Notes: generated by a model from the sequence alone, not told the origin. Counted from the stretch's first letter, positions 18,833 to 28,497 are shown. The stretch: 64,000 bases of DNA from Amycolatopsis bartoniae (GCF_014191255.1 NZ_JACHWH010000001.1:1116001-1180000); one strand, 5' to 3'. A program made the numbers and translations.

Positions 18833-19339
18833 ATGAGCTGGAAAGACTTCCACCAACGACGCGAAACAGCCGACGCGGTGCTGCGGCGGGCCGCGCGGGA
18901 TCCGCAAGGGCCGTTGCCCTTCGCTGAGGTCCCTGGTGCGCGTGAGGTGTTCGGATCCGAGGAACAACTGCTGCTCGCGCTGCAGTACCGCTGGGGCCAG
19001 GTGCTCGGCGGCCACCTGCGCGTGGAGTTCGAGGACGAGCCGGACGATCACGTCGACGCCGTCACCCGTGCCTGGAACCGGGCCGCGCGCAAGCATCCGG
19101 TGCTGCGGGCGGTGCTCGACGCGCACGGCGACCGCTACCCGTCGCTGCGGCAGGTGCGGGAGGCCGAGCAGCGGTCCCTCGCCGTCGCCGCCGGACTGGC
19201 GGAGCCCGGTGAGCCGATCGAGGAGATCACCAAGGTGGGCGCGGCGTTCTCCGCCCTGCTGCGGCACGGGCCGGGACTGCCCGCTCCCCGGCGCAACCCG
19301 CTCGGTCAGCTGCTGCGGATGCTCGCGCCCAGCGCCTGA
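18833..19339 (+). CDS. Hypothetical protein under divergent TetR control
   Basis: The 168-residue soluble protein begins MSWKDFHQRRETADAVLRRA and is mostly helical, rich in R, A, E and L, with no signal peptide or membrane segment. The middle (LQYRWGQVLGGHLRVEFED) and C-terminus (LPAPRRNPLGQLLRML) are distinctive, but no family signature is recognised. GGGGACTTGACCC precedes the ATG. It starts 46 bases after the second TetR operator and is followed 20 bases later by an SDR gene, so the two probably form an operon repressed by the TetR. Function is unknown. Confidence 0.7.
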   Translation: MSWKDFHQRRETADAVLRRAARDPQGPLPFAEVPGAREVFGSEEQLLLALQYRWGQVLGGHLRVEFEDEPDDHVDAVTRAWNRAARKHPVLRAVLDAHGDRYPSLRQVREAEQRSLAVAAGLAEPGEPIEEITKVGAAFSALLRHGPGLPAPRRNPLGQLLRMLAPSA

Positions 19340-19359
19340 CCTGGTGTCTACTACGCGGT

Positions 19360-20295
19360 ATGTGGACAGAGACTGACATCCCGGACCAGTCCGGGCGCAC
19401 GGCGCTCATCACGGGGGCCAACTCCGGACTCGGCCTGCAGAGCGCGAAGGCGCTGGCCGCGAAGGGCGCCCGCGTGCTGCTGGCCTGCCGGTCCGCGGAG
19501 CGCGGCGCCCAGGCGCTGCGGGAGGTCCAGGCCGTCGCGGACACCGCGCCGCAGCTGATCGCGCTCGACCTGGCCGACCTGTCGTCCGTCCACAAGGCCG
19601 CCGGACAGGCCCGCGAGGCCACCGGTGACGCGCTCGACGTGCTGATCAACAACGCGGGCCTGATGGCGACGCCGCGCAGCCGCACAGCCGACGGGTTCGA
19701 GCTGCAGTTCGGCACCAACTACCTCGGGCACGCCGCGCTGACGTGGCTGCTCATGCCCGCGCTGCGCGGCGGCACGGGCGCCCGCGTGGTGACGTTGACG
19801 AGCGTCGCCGCGATCGGCGCCCGCGTACACCTGGACGACCCGAACTTCGAGCACCGCCGGTACAACCCGGGAGCGGCGTACGGGCAGTCGAAGCTGGCGA
19901 ACCAGACGTTCGCGCTGGAGCTGGACCGGAGGCTGCGGGCGGCGGACGAGGACGTGCTGAGCGTCGTCGCCGCGCCCGGGTACACGGCCACCGGCCTCAC
20001 CTCCGCGATGGCGCGCTCCCAGCGCCTTCCGCTGGTGAGCACGGTGCTCGGCGCGATCACCAAGCTCGGTGACGCGCTGCTGGCGCAGAACGTGCGGATG
20101 GGCGCGCTGCCGCAGCTGTACGCGGCGACGGCGCCCGAGGTCAACGGCGGCGACTACATCGGCCCGAAGACGCTCCAGCTGCGCGGCGAGCCCGTGATCG
20201 TGCAGCCGCTGCGGGCGGCGCTGGACCGCGAGACGGGGGCCGGGTTGTGGCAGCTGACAGCCAAGTTGACGGGGATCACGCCCGACCCGTCGTAG
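19360..20295 (+). CDS. Short-chain dehydrogenase/reductase (retinol-dehydrogenase-like)
   Basis: The 311-residue Rossmann-fold oxidoreductase has the cofactor loop [12 protein letters not shown] after strand 4, and a catalytic Y-x3-K as [14 protein letters not shown] after strand 2 suggests NADP preference, with an arginine next to the 2'-phosphate. [12 protein letters not shown] is typical of the retinol-dehydrogenase/WWOX-like SDR subset common in actinobacteria. It lies 20 bases downstream of the hypothetical gene and is probably in the same TetR-controlled unit. Substrate is unknown. Confidence 0.88.
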   Translation: MWTETDIPDQSGRTALITGANSGLGLQSAKALAAKGARVLLACRSAERGAQALREVQAVADTAPQLIALDLADLSSVHKAAGQAREATGDALDVLINNAGLMATPRSRTADGFELQFGTNYLGHAALTWLLMPALRGGTGARVVTLTSVAAIGARVHLDDPNFEHRRYNPGAAYGQSKLANQTFALELDRRLRAADEDVLSVVAAPGYTATGLTSAMARSQRLPLVSTVLGAITKLGDALLAQNVRMGALPQLYAATAPEVNGGDYIGPKTLQLRGEPVIVQPLRAALDRETGAGLWQLTAKLTGITPDPS

Positions 20296-20321
20296 CTGCT
20301 GGAGCGCGTAGGCTGGGGCGC

Positions 20322-21323
20322 GTGACTGTTGCGCCTGAAGGTCGGAAGCTGCTGCGGCTCGAGGTCCGCAACGCCGAGACCCCGATCGAGAAGAAGCCGT
20401 CCTGGATCAAGACCCGGGCCAAGATGGGCCCCGAGTTCACCGAGCTGAAGGGCCTGGTGCGGCGCGAGGGTCTGCACACGGTGTGCGAGGAAGCGGGCTG
20501 TCCCAACATCTACGAGTGCTGGGAAGACCGCGAGGCGACGTTCCTGATCGGTGGCGACCAGTGCACCCGGCGCTGCGACTTCTGCCAGATCGACACCGGC
20601 AAGCCCGCCGAGCTGGACCGCACCGAACCGCGCAAGGTCGCCGAGAGCGTCCAGGCGATGGGCCTGCGCTACTCCACCGTCACGGGTGTCGCGCGCGACG
20701 ACCTGGAGGACGGCGGCGCGTGGCTGTACGCCGAGACCGTCCGGCAGATCCACGCGCTCAACCCCGGTACCGGTGTCGAGCTGCTGATCCCGGACTTCAA
20801 CGCCGACCCCGAACAGCTGGCCGAGGTGTTCTCTTCGCGGCCGGAGGTGCTCGCGCACAACGTCGAGACCGTGCCGCGGATCTTCAAGCGGATCCGGCCG
20901 GGCTTCCGGTACACGCGGTCGCTGGAGGTGATCACGCGCGCCCGTGAGGCGGGGCTGGTCACGAAGTCGAACCTGATCCTCGGGATGGGGGAAACCCCCG
21001 AGGAGGTCGAGCCCGCGATGCGCGACCTGGTGGAGGCGGGCTGCGAGATCCTGACGATCACGCAGTACCTGCGCCCGTCGGTCCGCCACCACCCGGTGGA
21101 CCGGTGGGTGAAGCCGGAGGAGTTCGTGCAGCACTCGCAGGTCGCGGAGTCGCTGGGCTTCGCGGGCGTGATGGCGGGTCCGCTGGTGCGCTCGTCGTAC
21201 CGCGCGGGCCGGCTGTACGCGCAGACCAAACGCCACCGCGGCGAGCCGCTGCCGGAGAACCTGTCGCACCTGGCCGAAGCCGGCCCGGCGGCGCAGGAGG
21301 CGAGCAGCCTGCTCACCCGCTGA
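20322..21323 (+). CDS. lipA: Lipoyl synthase
   Basis: This 333-residue radical-SAM enzyme inserts two sulfurs into octanoyl-lipoyl domains such as those of SucB. Both cluster motifs are intact: the auxiliary CX4CX5C at C55, C60 and C66 ([15 protein letters not shown]) and the radical-SAM CX3CX2C at C81, C85 and C88 ([10 protein letters not shown]). The C-terminal VRSSYRAG holds the serine that ligates the auxiliary cluster. The GTG at 20322 gives the usual length; a longer frame reaching into the SDR gene is rejected. It follows the SDR by 26 bases. It is equivalent to Rv2218. Confidence 0.95.
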   Translation: MTVAPEGRKLLRLEVRNAETPIEKKPSWIKTRAKMGPEFTELKGLVRREGLHTVCEEAGCPNIYECWEDREATFLIGGDQCTRRCDFCQIDTGKPAELDRTEPRKVAESVQAMGLRYSTVTGVARDDLEDGGAWLYAETVRQIHALNPGTGVELLIPDFNADPEQLAEVFSSRPEVLAHNVETVPRIFKRIRPGFRYTRSLEVITRAREAGLVTKSNLILGMGETPEEVEPAMRDLVEAGCEILTITQYLRPSVRHHPVDRWVKPEEFVQHSQVAESLGFAGVMAGPLVRSSYRAGRLYAQTKRHRGEPLPENLSHLAEAGPAAQEASSLLTR

Positions 21324-21337
21324 CGCCAGGAGGTCGC

Positions 21338-21676
21338 ATGGCGACGACCGAGGACATCCGCCGGTGGGCGATGGCCTTGCCAGAGGTCGGGGAAACCAGT
21401 CACTTCCGGTTCCACGTGCCGGTTTTCCAGGTGCGCGGCCGGACGTTCCTCGGCATGGGCCGAGACGAGACCACGGCGGTCTTCTGCATCGACGAGCAGG
21501 AGGCGAACGACGCGGCGGCCGAGGATCCGGCGGTCTTCGAGGCAGTCCGGCGGCCTGACGCGCGCAGGAGCTTCCTCGGTTTGCAGGTCCGCCTGGCGGA
21601 CGTCGACGACGAGCGGGTCAGGGAACTCGTCGAGCGGGCCTGGCGGCAGCAGGCCCCGAAACGGCTCACCCGCTGA
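21338..21676 (+). CDS. MmcQ/YjbR-family protein
   Basis: The 112-residue protein has the compact MmcQ/YjbR DNA-binding-like fold. It starts MATTEDIRRWAMALPEVGETSHF, then a VPVFQVRGRTFLGMG strand pair, the EANDAAAED helix, and a C-terminal EHRVRELVERAW-like helix. Length fits the family. A strong AGGAGG lies 6 bases upstream of the ATG, 14 bases after lipA, so it is co-transcribed with lipA. The biochemical role of this family is not established. Extended upstream frames overlap lipA and are rejected. Confidence 0.85.
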   Translation: MATTEDIRRWAMALPEVGETSHFRFHVPVFQVRGRTFLGMGRDETTAVFCIDEQEANDAAAEDPAVFEAVRRPDARRSFLGLQVRLADVDDERVRELVERAWRQQAPKRLTR

Positions 21677-21762
21677 TCCCAGGGTTCTTCCCGGAAGCCG
21701 CGCCCGCGGTGGTTCGCTACTTTGGACACCGCGAGGGGTGACAAAACGGACAGGGGAGAACC

Positions 21763-22386
21763 GTGATCACCGACATCCTGAACTGGCTGCAGGGCCTGCC
21801 GCAGCCGGCGCTCGTCGGCGCGACGGGTCTGCTGGTGTTCCTGGAGTGCACGATCGGCCTGGGGTTCCTGGCGCCGGGCGAGTCGGGCCTGCTGGTCGCG
21901 GCGACGACGGCGCACACGGTGCCGCGGTTCCTGGTCCTGTGGGCGGTGGTCACGGTCTGCGCGACGCTCGGTGACTCGATCGGGTTCGGCATCGGGCACC
22001 GGTGGGGGTCGCGGCTGCGGGAGACGAAGCTGATCCAGCAGCACGGCGTGGAGGCGTGGGACCGGGCGACGGGCATCCTGCAGCGGCGGGGCGTGTGGGC
22101 GGTGTTCTTCGCGCGGTTCCTGCCGGTGATCCGCACCCTGATGCCCGCCGCGGCGGGCACGTCGGGGCTGCCGTTCCGCAAGTTCCTCCCGGCGGCCTTC
22201 GCGGGCGCCCTGTGCTGGTCGGCGCTGCACATCAGCCTCGGCGTGGCACTGGGCGAAGCGGCGAAGCAGATCGAAGGAGCCTTCAACACGGGCGGCTTGA
22301 TCGTGCTGGGAGTGCTGGTGCTCGCGGGGCTGTTCTTCTTCCGGCGGTGGCGGAAGAAGCGGTCCCGGGTGGAGGAAAAGGTCTAG
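21763..22386 (+). CDS. DedA-family membrane protein
   Basis: The 207-residue protein has the DedA (SNARE-associated) layout. An N-terminal helix precedes FLECTIGLGFLAPGES with the conserved E and the P-G-E re-entrant loop. Further helices follow, with GDSIGFGIGHRWG, and then FFARFLPVIRTLMPAAAG, the family's arginine-bearing motif. Members act as lipid-carrier flippases or transporters, for example of undecaprenyl phosphate or phosphatidylethanolamine. Start is GTG preceded by GGGGAGAAC. The C-terminal tail is highly basic (RRWRKKRSR). Confidence 0.88.
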   Translation: MITDILNWLQGLPQPALVGATGLLVFLECTIGLGFLAPGESGLLVAATTAHTVPRFLVLWAVVTVCATLGDSIGFGIGHRWGSRLRETKLIQQHGVEAWDRATGILQRRGVWAVFFARFLPVIRTLMPAAAGTSGLPFRKFLPAAFAGALCWSALHISLGVALGEAAKQIEGAFNTGGLIVLGVLVLAGLFFFRRWRKKRSRVEEKV

Positions 22387-22390
22387 AGGT

Positions 22391-23104
22391 TCACGACCGC
22401 GCCAGTTCCACGAGCTTTCGTGCCACCTCCTCGTCCAGGACGGCGTGCGTTCCGTAGTCCACGGCCGCCCCTCCCGACGGCGCGAGCCGGCGGCGGGGCG
22501 CCGCATGCAGGTCGCGCACCCCGGTCGCCTCGGCGATCGCCCTGGCGTTGTGCGGGCGGATGCCGCCGCAGGCCATCACCGTCAGCTCGTCGCCCGCGGC
22601 AGTCACCATGCGGCGCAGCACCGGGACGCCGTCCTCCGCCCGCGCCGCGCCGCCCGAGGAGAGGACCCGGGCGACGCCCAGGGAACGCAGCGTCTCCACC
22701 GCCGCCACCGGGTCCTCGCACACGTCGACCGCGCGGTGAACCGTCACCGGCAGACCCTCCGCCGCCGCCACGAGGTCCGCCAGCACCGGCCGGTCCAGCG
22801 CGCCCCGCGACGTCAGCGCGCCCACCACGACGCCCGCCGCACCGGCCGACGCCGCGTGGCGGACGTCCGCCAGCATTGCGTCCACTTCGGACGGTGCGTA
22901 CCGGAAATCGCCTTCCCGCGGGCGAACCAGCACGTGCACCTCCGACCGCCGGCACCGCGCCAGCACCGCCGCGAGCAGGCCCGGGCCGGGCGTCAGCCCG
23001 CCCAGCTCCCCCGCCGAGCACAGCTCGATCCGGTCGGCGCCCAGCGCGTCCGCCGTCACCGCGCCCTCGACGGTGTCCGTGCTCAGCTCGATCCGCAGCC
23101 CCAC
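22391..23104 (-). CDS. cutC: CutC-family protein
   Basis: The 237-residue TIM-barrel protein carries the CutC marks LGADRIELCS(A)GELGGLTP and VLVRPREGDFRYAPSEVDAM. It also has TVHRAVDVCEDP, the LSSGGAA turn, and MACGGIRPHNA. CutC was linked to copper tolerance in E. coli, but that role is disputed, so the cellular function is unclear. GTG at 23104 is preferred: the upstream frame, which extends to 23182, runs back through the neighbouring dehydrogenase gene. It lies 11 bases downstream of the acyl-CoA dehydrogenase stop, on the same strand, so they are probably co-transcribed. Confidence 0.86.
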   Translation of the reverse strand: MGLRIELSTDTVEGAVTADALGADRIELCSAGELGGLTPGPGLLAAVLARCRRSEVHVLVRPREGDFRYAPSEVDAMLADVRHAASAGAAGVVVGALTSRGALDRPVLADLVAAAEGLPVTVHRAVDVCEDPVAAVETLRSLGVARVLSSGGAARAEDGVPVLRRMVTAAGDELTVMACGGIRPHNARAIAEATGVRDLHAAPRRRLAPSGGAAVDYGTHAVLDEEVARKLVELARS

Positions 23105-23115
23105 GACTCCGAAGC

Positions 23116-25023
23116 CTACGTACCGATGCGGCGCGCCACCGACTCCTCCGTCGACGCGCCCGCCCGCCAGTCGGCGATCCACGGGCCCGTGCCCTCACTC
23201 GGGTCGAGGATGCCGTCCTCCAGCCACGCGTACCGGCCCTCCAGCACGCGGGCGGTCAACGCGTAGTCCTCGTCGTCCGTGTTGTCCCACAACGCGTCGA
23301 ACAGCTCCTCGATCCGCCCGCGCGCCTGGCGGCAGAACACGTCCGCCAGCTCCCGCGCCTCCGCGGTCCCCTGCATCTCCGCGCGCACGCAGCTCGCCGC
23401 CATCGCGAACAGCTCCGCCCCGATGTCGACGATCCGCCCGAGGAAACCCTGCCGCTTCTCCAGCGCCGCCTGCCACCGCGCCATGCCGTAGAACGTCGAG
23501 CGCGCCAGCTTCCGCGCGGTCCGCTCGACGTAACGCAGGTGACCGGCCAGCTCGCCGAACTCCGCGAACGACGTCGGCACCTGACCGCGGCCCGTCACCA
23601 GCTGCGGCAGCCACTTCGCGTAGAACCCGCTGGCCTTCACCGCCGCCTTCGCCTTCGCCTGCAGGTCCGCCTCCGCGTCGGCCAGCGCACCGGCGGCGGA
23701 CAGGTGCGCGTCGACCGCCTCGCGGGCGATCAGCAGGTGCATGATCTCCGTCGAACCCTCGAAGATCCGGTTGATCCGCAGGTCCCGCACCAGCTGCTCG
23801 ACCCCCACCGCGCGCTCGCCGCGGGCCGCCAGCGACGCGGCCGTCTCGTAGCCGCGCCCGCCCCGGATCTGCATCAGCTCGTCCGCGACCCGGCACGACA
23901 TCTCGCTCGCCCACAGCTTCGCCAGCGCCGCCTCGATGCGGATGTCGTTGCGGCCCTCGTCGCTCATGTGCCCGGACAGCTCCTGCACGCTCTCCATCGC
24001 GTACGTCGTCGCCGCGATGAACGAGATCTTGTTCGCCACCGCCGCGTGCTCGCCGAGCCGCTTGCCCCACTGCACCCGCTCGGACGCCCACTCCCGCGCG
24101 ATCTTCAGGCACCACTTCCCCGCGCCCGCGCACATCGACGGGATCGACAGCCGTCCCGTGTTCAGCGTGGCGAGCGCGATCTTGAGCCCCTGCCCCTCGC
24201 CGCCGACGACGTTCTCCTTCGGCACGCGCACCTTGTGGAAACGCGTCACGCCGTTCTCGATGCCGCGCAGGCCCATGAACGCGTTGCGCCGCTCGACGGT
24301 GATGCCGGGCGTGTCCATCTCGACGATGAACGCCGTCACCCCGCCGCGATGCCCCTCGGACTTCGGCACCCGCGCCATCACCACGACCAGCTCCGCCACG
24401 ACACCGTTGGTGGTCCACAGCTTCACGCCGTCCAGCTCGTACGCCTCGCCGTCCTCGGTCGGTACCGCGGCGGTCGCGAGCCGCGCCGGGTCGGAGCCGA
24501 CGTCCGGTTCGGTGAGCAGGAACGCCGTGACCGCGCCCCGCGCGCAACGCGGCAGGAACTTCGCCTTCTGCTCGGGCGTGCCCGCGAGCTTGAGCGGCTC
24601 GGGCACGCCGATCGACTGGTGCGCCGACAACAGCACGCCGAGGGTCGGATTCACCGAGCCGACAAGCATCAGCGCCCGGTTGTAGGCGACCTGGGTCAGG
24701 CCGAGCCCGCCGTACTCCTCGGGAATCTTGATCCCGAAGCAGCCCAGCTCGGCGAGGCCCTTGATGTACTCGTCGGGGATGCGGGCCTCGCGCTCGATGA
24801 CGCTGCCGTCGATCGTGGCGCAGTACTCCCGCAGCTGGTCGAGGAAGCGGTCGGCCTTCGCCGCGGCCTCCGGCGTGGCACGCGGGTGCGGGTGGACGAG
24901 GTCGAGCCGGAAGCGGCCGAGGTAGAGCTCCTTCGCGAAGGACGGCTTGCGCCAGTCCGTCTCGCGCGACTCCTCCGCGAGCGCCCTGGCCTCCTTTTCC
25001 GTCACCTTCGGTTGCGTCGCCAC
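23116..25023 (-). CDS. Acyl-CoA dehydrogenase, long form with C-terminal extension
   Basis: The 635-residue FAD enzyme oxidises acyl-CoA to the enoyl form in fatty-acid beta-oxidation. The core shows IPEEYGGLGL, the FAD-contacting LTEPDVGSDPA, LWTTNG, and RIRGGRGYE. The catalytic base is probably E422 in RIFEGSTEIM. After about residue 440 there is a further 190-residue helical domain, as in very-long-chain and ACAD9-like enzymes, so it may act on long chains and associate with membranes. GTG at 25023 is chosen for a near-perfect GAGGAGGTG 4-5 bases upstream; an ATG at 25074 adds 17 residues without such a site. Confidence 0.9.
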   Translation of the reverse strand: MATQPKVTEKEARALAEESRETDWRKPSFAKELYLGRFRLDLVHPHPRATPEAAAKADRFLDQLREYCATIDGSVIEREARIPDEYIKGLAELGCFGIKIPEEYGGLGLTQVAYNRALMLVGSVNPTLGVLLSAHQSIGVPEPLKLAGTPEQKAKFLPRCARGAVTAFLLTEPDVGSDPARLATAAVPTEDGEAYELDGVKLWTTNGVVAELVVVMARVPKSEGHRGGVTAFIVEMDTPGITVERRNAFMGLRGIENGVTRFHKVRVPKENVVGGEGQGLKIALATLNTGRLSIPSMCAGAGKWCLKIAREWASERVQWGKRLGEHAAVANKISFIAATTYAMESVQELSGHMSDEGRNDIRIEAALAKLWASEMSCRVADELMQIRGGRGYETAASLAARGERAVGVEQLVRDLRINRIFEGSTEIMHLLIAREAVDAHLSAAGALADAEADLQAKAKAAVKASGFYAKWLPQLVTGRGQVPTSFAEFGELAGHLRYVERTARKLARSTFYGMARWQAALEKRQGFLGRIVDIGAELFAMAASCVRAEMQGTAEARELADVFCRQARGRIEELFDALWDNTDDEDYALTARVLEGRYAWLEDGILDPSEGTGPWIADWRAGASTEESVARRIGT

Positions 25024-25083
25024 CAGGCACCTCCTCGACATCGGCGTCAAGCCTTTGTGACGAGTGTTACCCATGGGTAGCGA

Positions 25084-26058
25084 TCAGGGAAGGCTCTTCG
25101 GGGAGAAAAGGGCCTCGACGGCAAGCGGGAACTCCGGCATCCCGATCACCACTTCGCCGAGGCGCGGCGGCCCGAGCACCCAGATCCGCCGGTGGAACCA
25201 GATGTCGGTGTAGAGGTCGAGCGGACACGCCGGGATCTCCACCTCGACGGGACCGATTTCCGGCAGCACCGTCCACCCGCGGACGCACAGCTCGTCGTCT
25301 TCGGCGAAGTCGGCGTCGTCAACCGCGCCCGGGAGCGGGTACCAGTTCGCCTCGCCCCGCAAATGGCTCCGCAGCGCCCGGGCGCGCACGACCACCATCA
25401 CCAGGGGAACGACCACGATGCCGTAGACGAAGAACGCTTCGCCGAGGTCCTCGGACGGCGGTGGTTCGATGACCGTGCCGACGACGAGCGCCGCCAGGGC
25501 CGCCGCGAACAGCACCGCGAAGCCCGCTGCCACCCGGAACACACGCCGCTCGCGCCACTGGTGGTCGACCTGCCGAGGCAGGCTCGCGCGCCCGGCTCGC
25601 CGCCGCACCCGCGCGGGCCACGGCCGACCCGAGCCCTCGACCCGCACGAGTGCCCTGCCCCGGCTGTCCGGTCCGACGAGCCACACCTGCCCGGTGCGCG
25701 CGATGACGTTGCGCACCTGCCGGGGCATTCCGCGCAACGCGAGCACCGTCTCCCCCGCCACGATCCGCCTGCCGTGCAGGGTCGCGGCGAGCGGCAGCCA
25801 TGGCTGCTCCCGCAGCAGAGGCTCGGCCCACCGCACCGAGCGGAGCCGCCGCCAGATCGTCCAGCCCACCCAGGACGTGAGCCCGATAGCCAGCCCGGCG
25901 GTGTCGGTGCCCTCCCAGCCTGCCGCGGCGTGCACGCCGACGAGCACGGCCAGCCACAGCAGCCACCACCACGGCACCCGGGCGCGGTCGCGCAGGTGCG
26001 CGAGGTGCAGCGGGGTGCTGTCACACTCGATCGCGGGCAGCGAGGTCACAGGGATCAT
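25084..26058 (-). CDS. Hypothetical membrane protein
   Basis: The 324-residue protein has two hydrophobic hairpins. The first is near residues 28-70 (VPWWWLLWLAVLVGVHAAAGW and GLAIGLTSWVGWTIW); the second is in the middle (FAVLFAAALAALVVGTVI and FFVYGIVVVPLVMVVV). Between them is a soluble, arginine-rich segment of about 100 residues, and a C-terminal soluble domain has several tryptophans. No catalytic motif is seen. It ends 60 bases before the acyl-CoA dehydrogenase start, on the same strand. Function is unknown; it resembles no family I can name. Confidence 0.65.
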   Translation of the reverse strand: MIPVTSLPAIECDSTPLHLAHLRDRARVPWWWLLWLAVLVGVHAAAGWEGTDTAGLAIGLTSWVGWTIWRRLRSVRWAEPLLREQPWLPLAATLHGRRIVAGETVLALRGMPRQVRNVIARTGQVWLVGPDSRGRALVRVEGSGRPWPARVRRRAGRASLPRQVDHQWRERRVFRVAAGFAVLFAAALAALVVGTVIEPPPSEDLGEAFFVYGIVVVPLVMVVVRARALRSHLRGEANWYPLPGAVDDADFAEDDELCVRGWTVLPEIGPVEVEIPACPLDLYTDIWFHRRIWVLGPPRLGEVVIGMPEFPLAVEALFSPKSLP

Positions 26059-26156
26059 GGCAGGAGCAGCGTAAACGGCCGTACCCAGCGATTTTCCGGC
26101 GTAGCACTCGTCACGACGGACTGGCCGCCGCCACGGGCGCGAGGGACCATCGGGGC

Positions 26157-27047
26157 ATGAGCGGACTGGACCTGCCCCGGCCCGTCGGGTTCGTCCTCGG
26201 CGGGGGCGGCAGCCTCGGCGCGATGCAGGTGGGCATGCTGCGTGCGCTCGACGAGTACGGGCTGCGGCCCGACCTCGTCACCGGCACGTCCGTCGGCTCG
26301 CTCAATGGCGCCTTCCTCGCGCTCGAACCGGGCGACGCGAGCGAGCGCCTGCCCGCGATCTGGGCGCACATGACGCGGCAGGAAGCGTTTCCCGGCGGGG
26401 TGTTCAGCCAGGTCCGGACGCTGCGGCACGCGAAGACGCACCTGTTCCCCAACACCGGACTCGCCGCGATCATCCGCGAGCACCTCGGCGACGGCACGAC
26501 CTTCGAGGACCTGAAGCTGCCGCTCGGCGTCGTCACCACCGACGTCGACACCGCCGAGCCCCGGCTGTTCCGCACGGGCGAACTGCTGCCGACGCTGCTC
26601 GCGAGCGCCGCCATCCCCGGCATCTACCCGCCCGTCGAGCACGAGGGCCGGCTGCTCTACGACGGCGGGCTCGTGGCGAACGTGCCGATGCGCCAGGCGC
26701 TTTCGATGGGTGCGAAGTCCCTCGTGGTGCTGGACTGCGCGTTTCCCGGGCAGATCCCGTCGCCGCCGCGCACGATGGCCGAGGTGCTCATGTACACGGC
26801 GATGATCAGCATGCGCAACCAAGCAGTGCTGGAAGCCCCGGTGGCGGGCGCCGAGGTGCCCGTCGTGTACCTCCCCGGGCCGGTTCCGCTGCGGATGAGC
26901 CCGCTGGATTTCCGCCACACCGAACAACTCGCCGCGAATGCCTACGAGGCCGCGCGGGTACACCTCGACGGCCTCGCGGTGGACGGCCCCGGCCTGTACG
27001 GCGGGCCCGGTGTGAAAGTGGTGTCAGGCAGGGAGAACGAGTGGTGA
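26157..27047 (+). CDS. Patatin-like phospholipase
   Basis: The 296-residue lipid acyl hydrolase has the complete patatin catalytic set: the oxyanion loop GGGGSLGAMQ, the nucleophile elbow GTSVGS with S45, and the catalytic D169 in the DGG motif (LLYDGGLVANVP). The protein lacks a signal peptide, so it probably works in the cytoplasm or at the inner face of the membrane. The C-terminal half (LPGPVPLRMSPLDFRHTEQL) is typical of actinobacterial single-domain patatins. The gene starts with ATG, 98 bases from the divergent membrane protein. Confidence 0.9.
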   Translation: MSGLDLPRPVGFVLGGGGSLGAMQVGMLRALDEYGLRPDLVTGTSVGSLNGAFLALEPGDASERLPAIWAHMTRQEAFPGGVFSQVRTLRHAKTHLFPNTGLAAIIREHLGDGTTFEDLKLPLGVVTTDVDTAEPRLFRTGELLPTLLASAAIPGIYPPVEHEGRLLYDGGLVANVPMRQALSMGAKSLVVLDCAFPGQIPSPPRTMAEVLMYTAMISMRNQAVLEAPVAGAEVPVVYLPGPVPLRMSPLDFRHTEQLAANAYEAARVHLDGLAVDGPGLYGGPGVKVVSGRENEW

Positions 27048-27154
27048 CGCACGCCACTCCCCGGCAACAAACCACGTGGTGGGGCGTCCATACGAGCGCG
27101 GTACTTTGAAGCACCGAGCCCGCTCCTCCCGACCTCCACGACAAAAGAGACCAG

Positions 27155-28387
27155 ATGTTCTTGAAGAAGTCTTTACGAAACCCCGGCAGAGCGCGGTCCG
27201 GTGTGCTCACCGGACTGCTGGTGACCGTGCTCGCCCTTTCGGCGTGCAGTTCCGACGACTCCGGTTCCGCCAACGGCGGGAACACCGGCGGTACCACGGC
27301 TTCGTCGCAGGCGGGAGCGGTGGTGCAGGTCTCGATCGAGCCCGCCCAGACGACGGACGTCAACCCGACCACGCCCATCGTCGTGAAGGCCACGAACGGC
27401 ACGCTCACCGACGTGACGGTCACCAACACCGCCAAGGGCACCAAGGTCAAGGGCGCGCTGTCGGCCGACAAGACGACGTGGACGTCCAGTGACGTCCTGG
27501 GCTACGGCGCGAAGTACACCGTGGACGCGCACGGCGCCGACGCGGCGGGCAAGACCGTCGAGCAGCAGAGCACGATCAGCACGCTGAACCCGGCGAAGCA
27601 GGCCAACCCGAACATGATCCCGGCGCCGGCGTCGGTCGCGTCGACGGGTGTCGGCGTGGGGCAGCCGATCGTGTTCCAGTTCACGTACGCGGTGAAGAAC
27701 AAGGCCGCCGTGGAGAAGCAGCTGACGGTGAAGTCGGACCCGCCGCAGCAGGGCAGCTGGTACTGGGTGGACGACAAGAACGTGCACTACCGCCCGAAGG
27801 CGTACTGGCAGCCGGGCACGAAGATCACGGTGACCGCGAAGATCTACGGCGTGGACTTCGGCAACGGCGTGTACGGCGCGGAGGACCGCACGGAGACCTA
27901 CCACGTGCACGACTCGTGGATCGCCAAGGCGGACGGCAACACCGAGCAGATGCAGATCCTCCACAATGGACAGGTCGTCAAGACCATGCCGATCTCCATG
28001 GGCAAGGACGCCACCCCGACGCACCTCGGCGCGCACGTGATCTCGGACAAGCAGCAGAACTACACGATGGACTCGTGCACCTACGGGGTCTGCAAGGGCG
28101 ACCCCAACTGGTACCGGTCCGAGGAGCACTGGGCGCTGCGCATGTCCAACGACGGCGAGTTCGTGCACGAGAACCCGAACAGCGTGGGCGCGCAGGGCAA
28201 CTCCAATGTCTCGCACGGCTGCATCAACCTCAACGCCGACAACGCGCAGTGGTTCTTCAACAACTTCAACCTCGGCGACGTCGTGGAGGTCAGCAACTCG
28301 GGCGGCAAGCAGCTGCCGATCTGGGACCTCTACGGCGACTGGGCCCTCTCCTGGGATCAGTGGCAAAAGGGCAGCGCACTCAACTGA
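27155..28387 (+). CDS. L,D-transpeptidase (YkuD domain) lipoprotein
   Basis: The 410-residue cell-wall enzyme forms 3-3 peptidoglycan crosslinks. An N-terminal signal peptide ends in the lipobox LSAC, so the protein is lipid-anchored outside the membrane. Two Ig-like domains follow (roughly residues 50-140 and 150-250), as in mycobacterial LdtMt2. The YkuD catalytic domain has H354 and C356 in SHGCINL. A C-terminal WDLYGDWALSWDQW tail packs on the active site in known members. Carbapenems acylate this cysteine in the family. The gene stands alone, with repeat element B directly after its stop. Confidence 0.92.
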   Translation: MFLKKSLRNPGRARSGVLTGLLVTVLALSACSSDDSGSANGGNTGGTTASSQAGAVVQVSIEPAQTTDVNPTTPIVVKATNGTLTDVTVTNTAKGTKVKGALSADKTTWTSSDVLGYGAKYTVDAHGADAAGKTVEQQSTISTLNPAKQANPNMIPAPASVASTGVGVGQPIVFQFTYAVKNKAAVEKQLTVKSDPPQQGSWYWVDDKNVHYRPKAYWQPGTKITVTAKIYGVDFGNGVYGAEDRTETYHVHDSWIAKADGNTEQMQILHNGQVVKTMPISMGKDATPTHLGAHVISDKQQNYTMDSCTYGVCKGDPNWYRSEEHWALRMSNDGEFVHENPNSVGAQGNSNVSHGCINLNADNAQWFFNNFNLGDVVEVSNSGGKQLPIWDLYGDWALSWDQWQKGSALN

Positions 28388-28394
28388 CGTCACT

Positions 28395-28470
28395 GGTGAG
28401 CCGGCTTGCGAGCCCATGCCGGTAGCGGAGCCGGTTGACGGCCCACAGCAAGCGGCTCCGCCGCTCGGAA
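28395..28470. repeat. Dispersed intergenic repeat (element B, copy 2, short form)
   Basis: The reverse complement of the repeat at 10936-11105, lacking its central inverted repeat. The identical 31-base part is 28434-28464; the GGTAGCGGA block is at 28421-28429. It lies between the L,D-transpeptidase stop and the sirtuin start. Confidence 0.7.
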
Positions 28471-28497
28471 AAGACGATCGTCCTCCATCATGGAGGC

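Noticed and set aside
22420..25080. Plus-strand frame of 886 residues over cutC and the acyl-CoA dehydrogenase
   Set aside because: Composition is that of an antisense shadow; the minus-strand proteins have complete family motifs.
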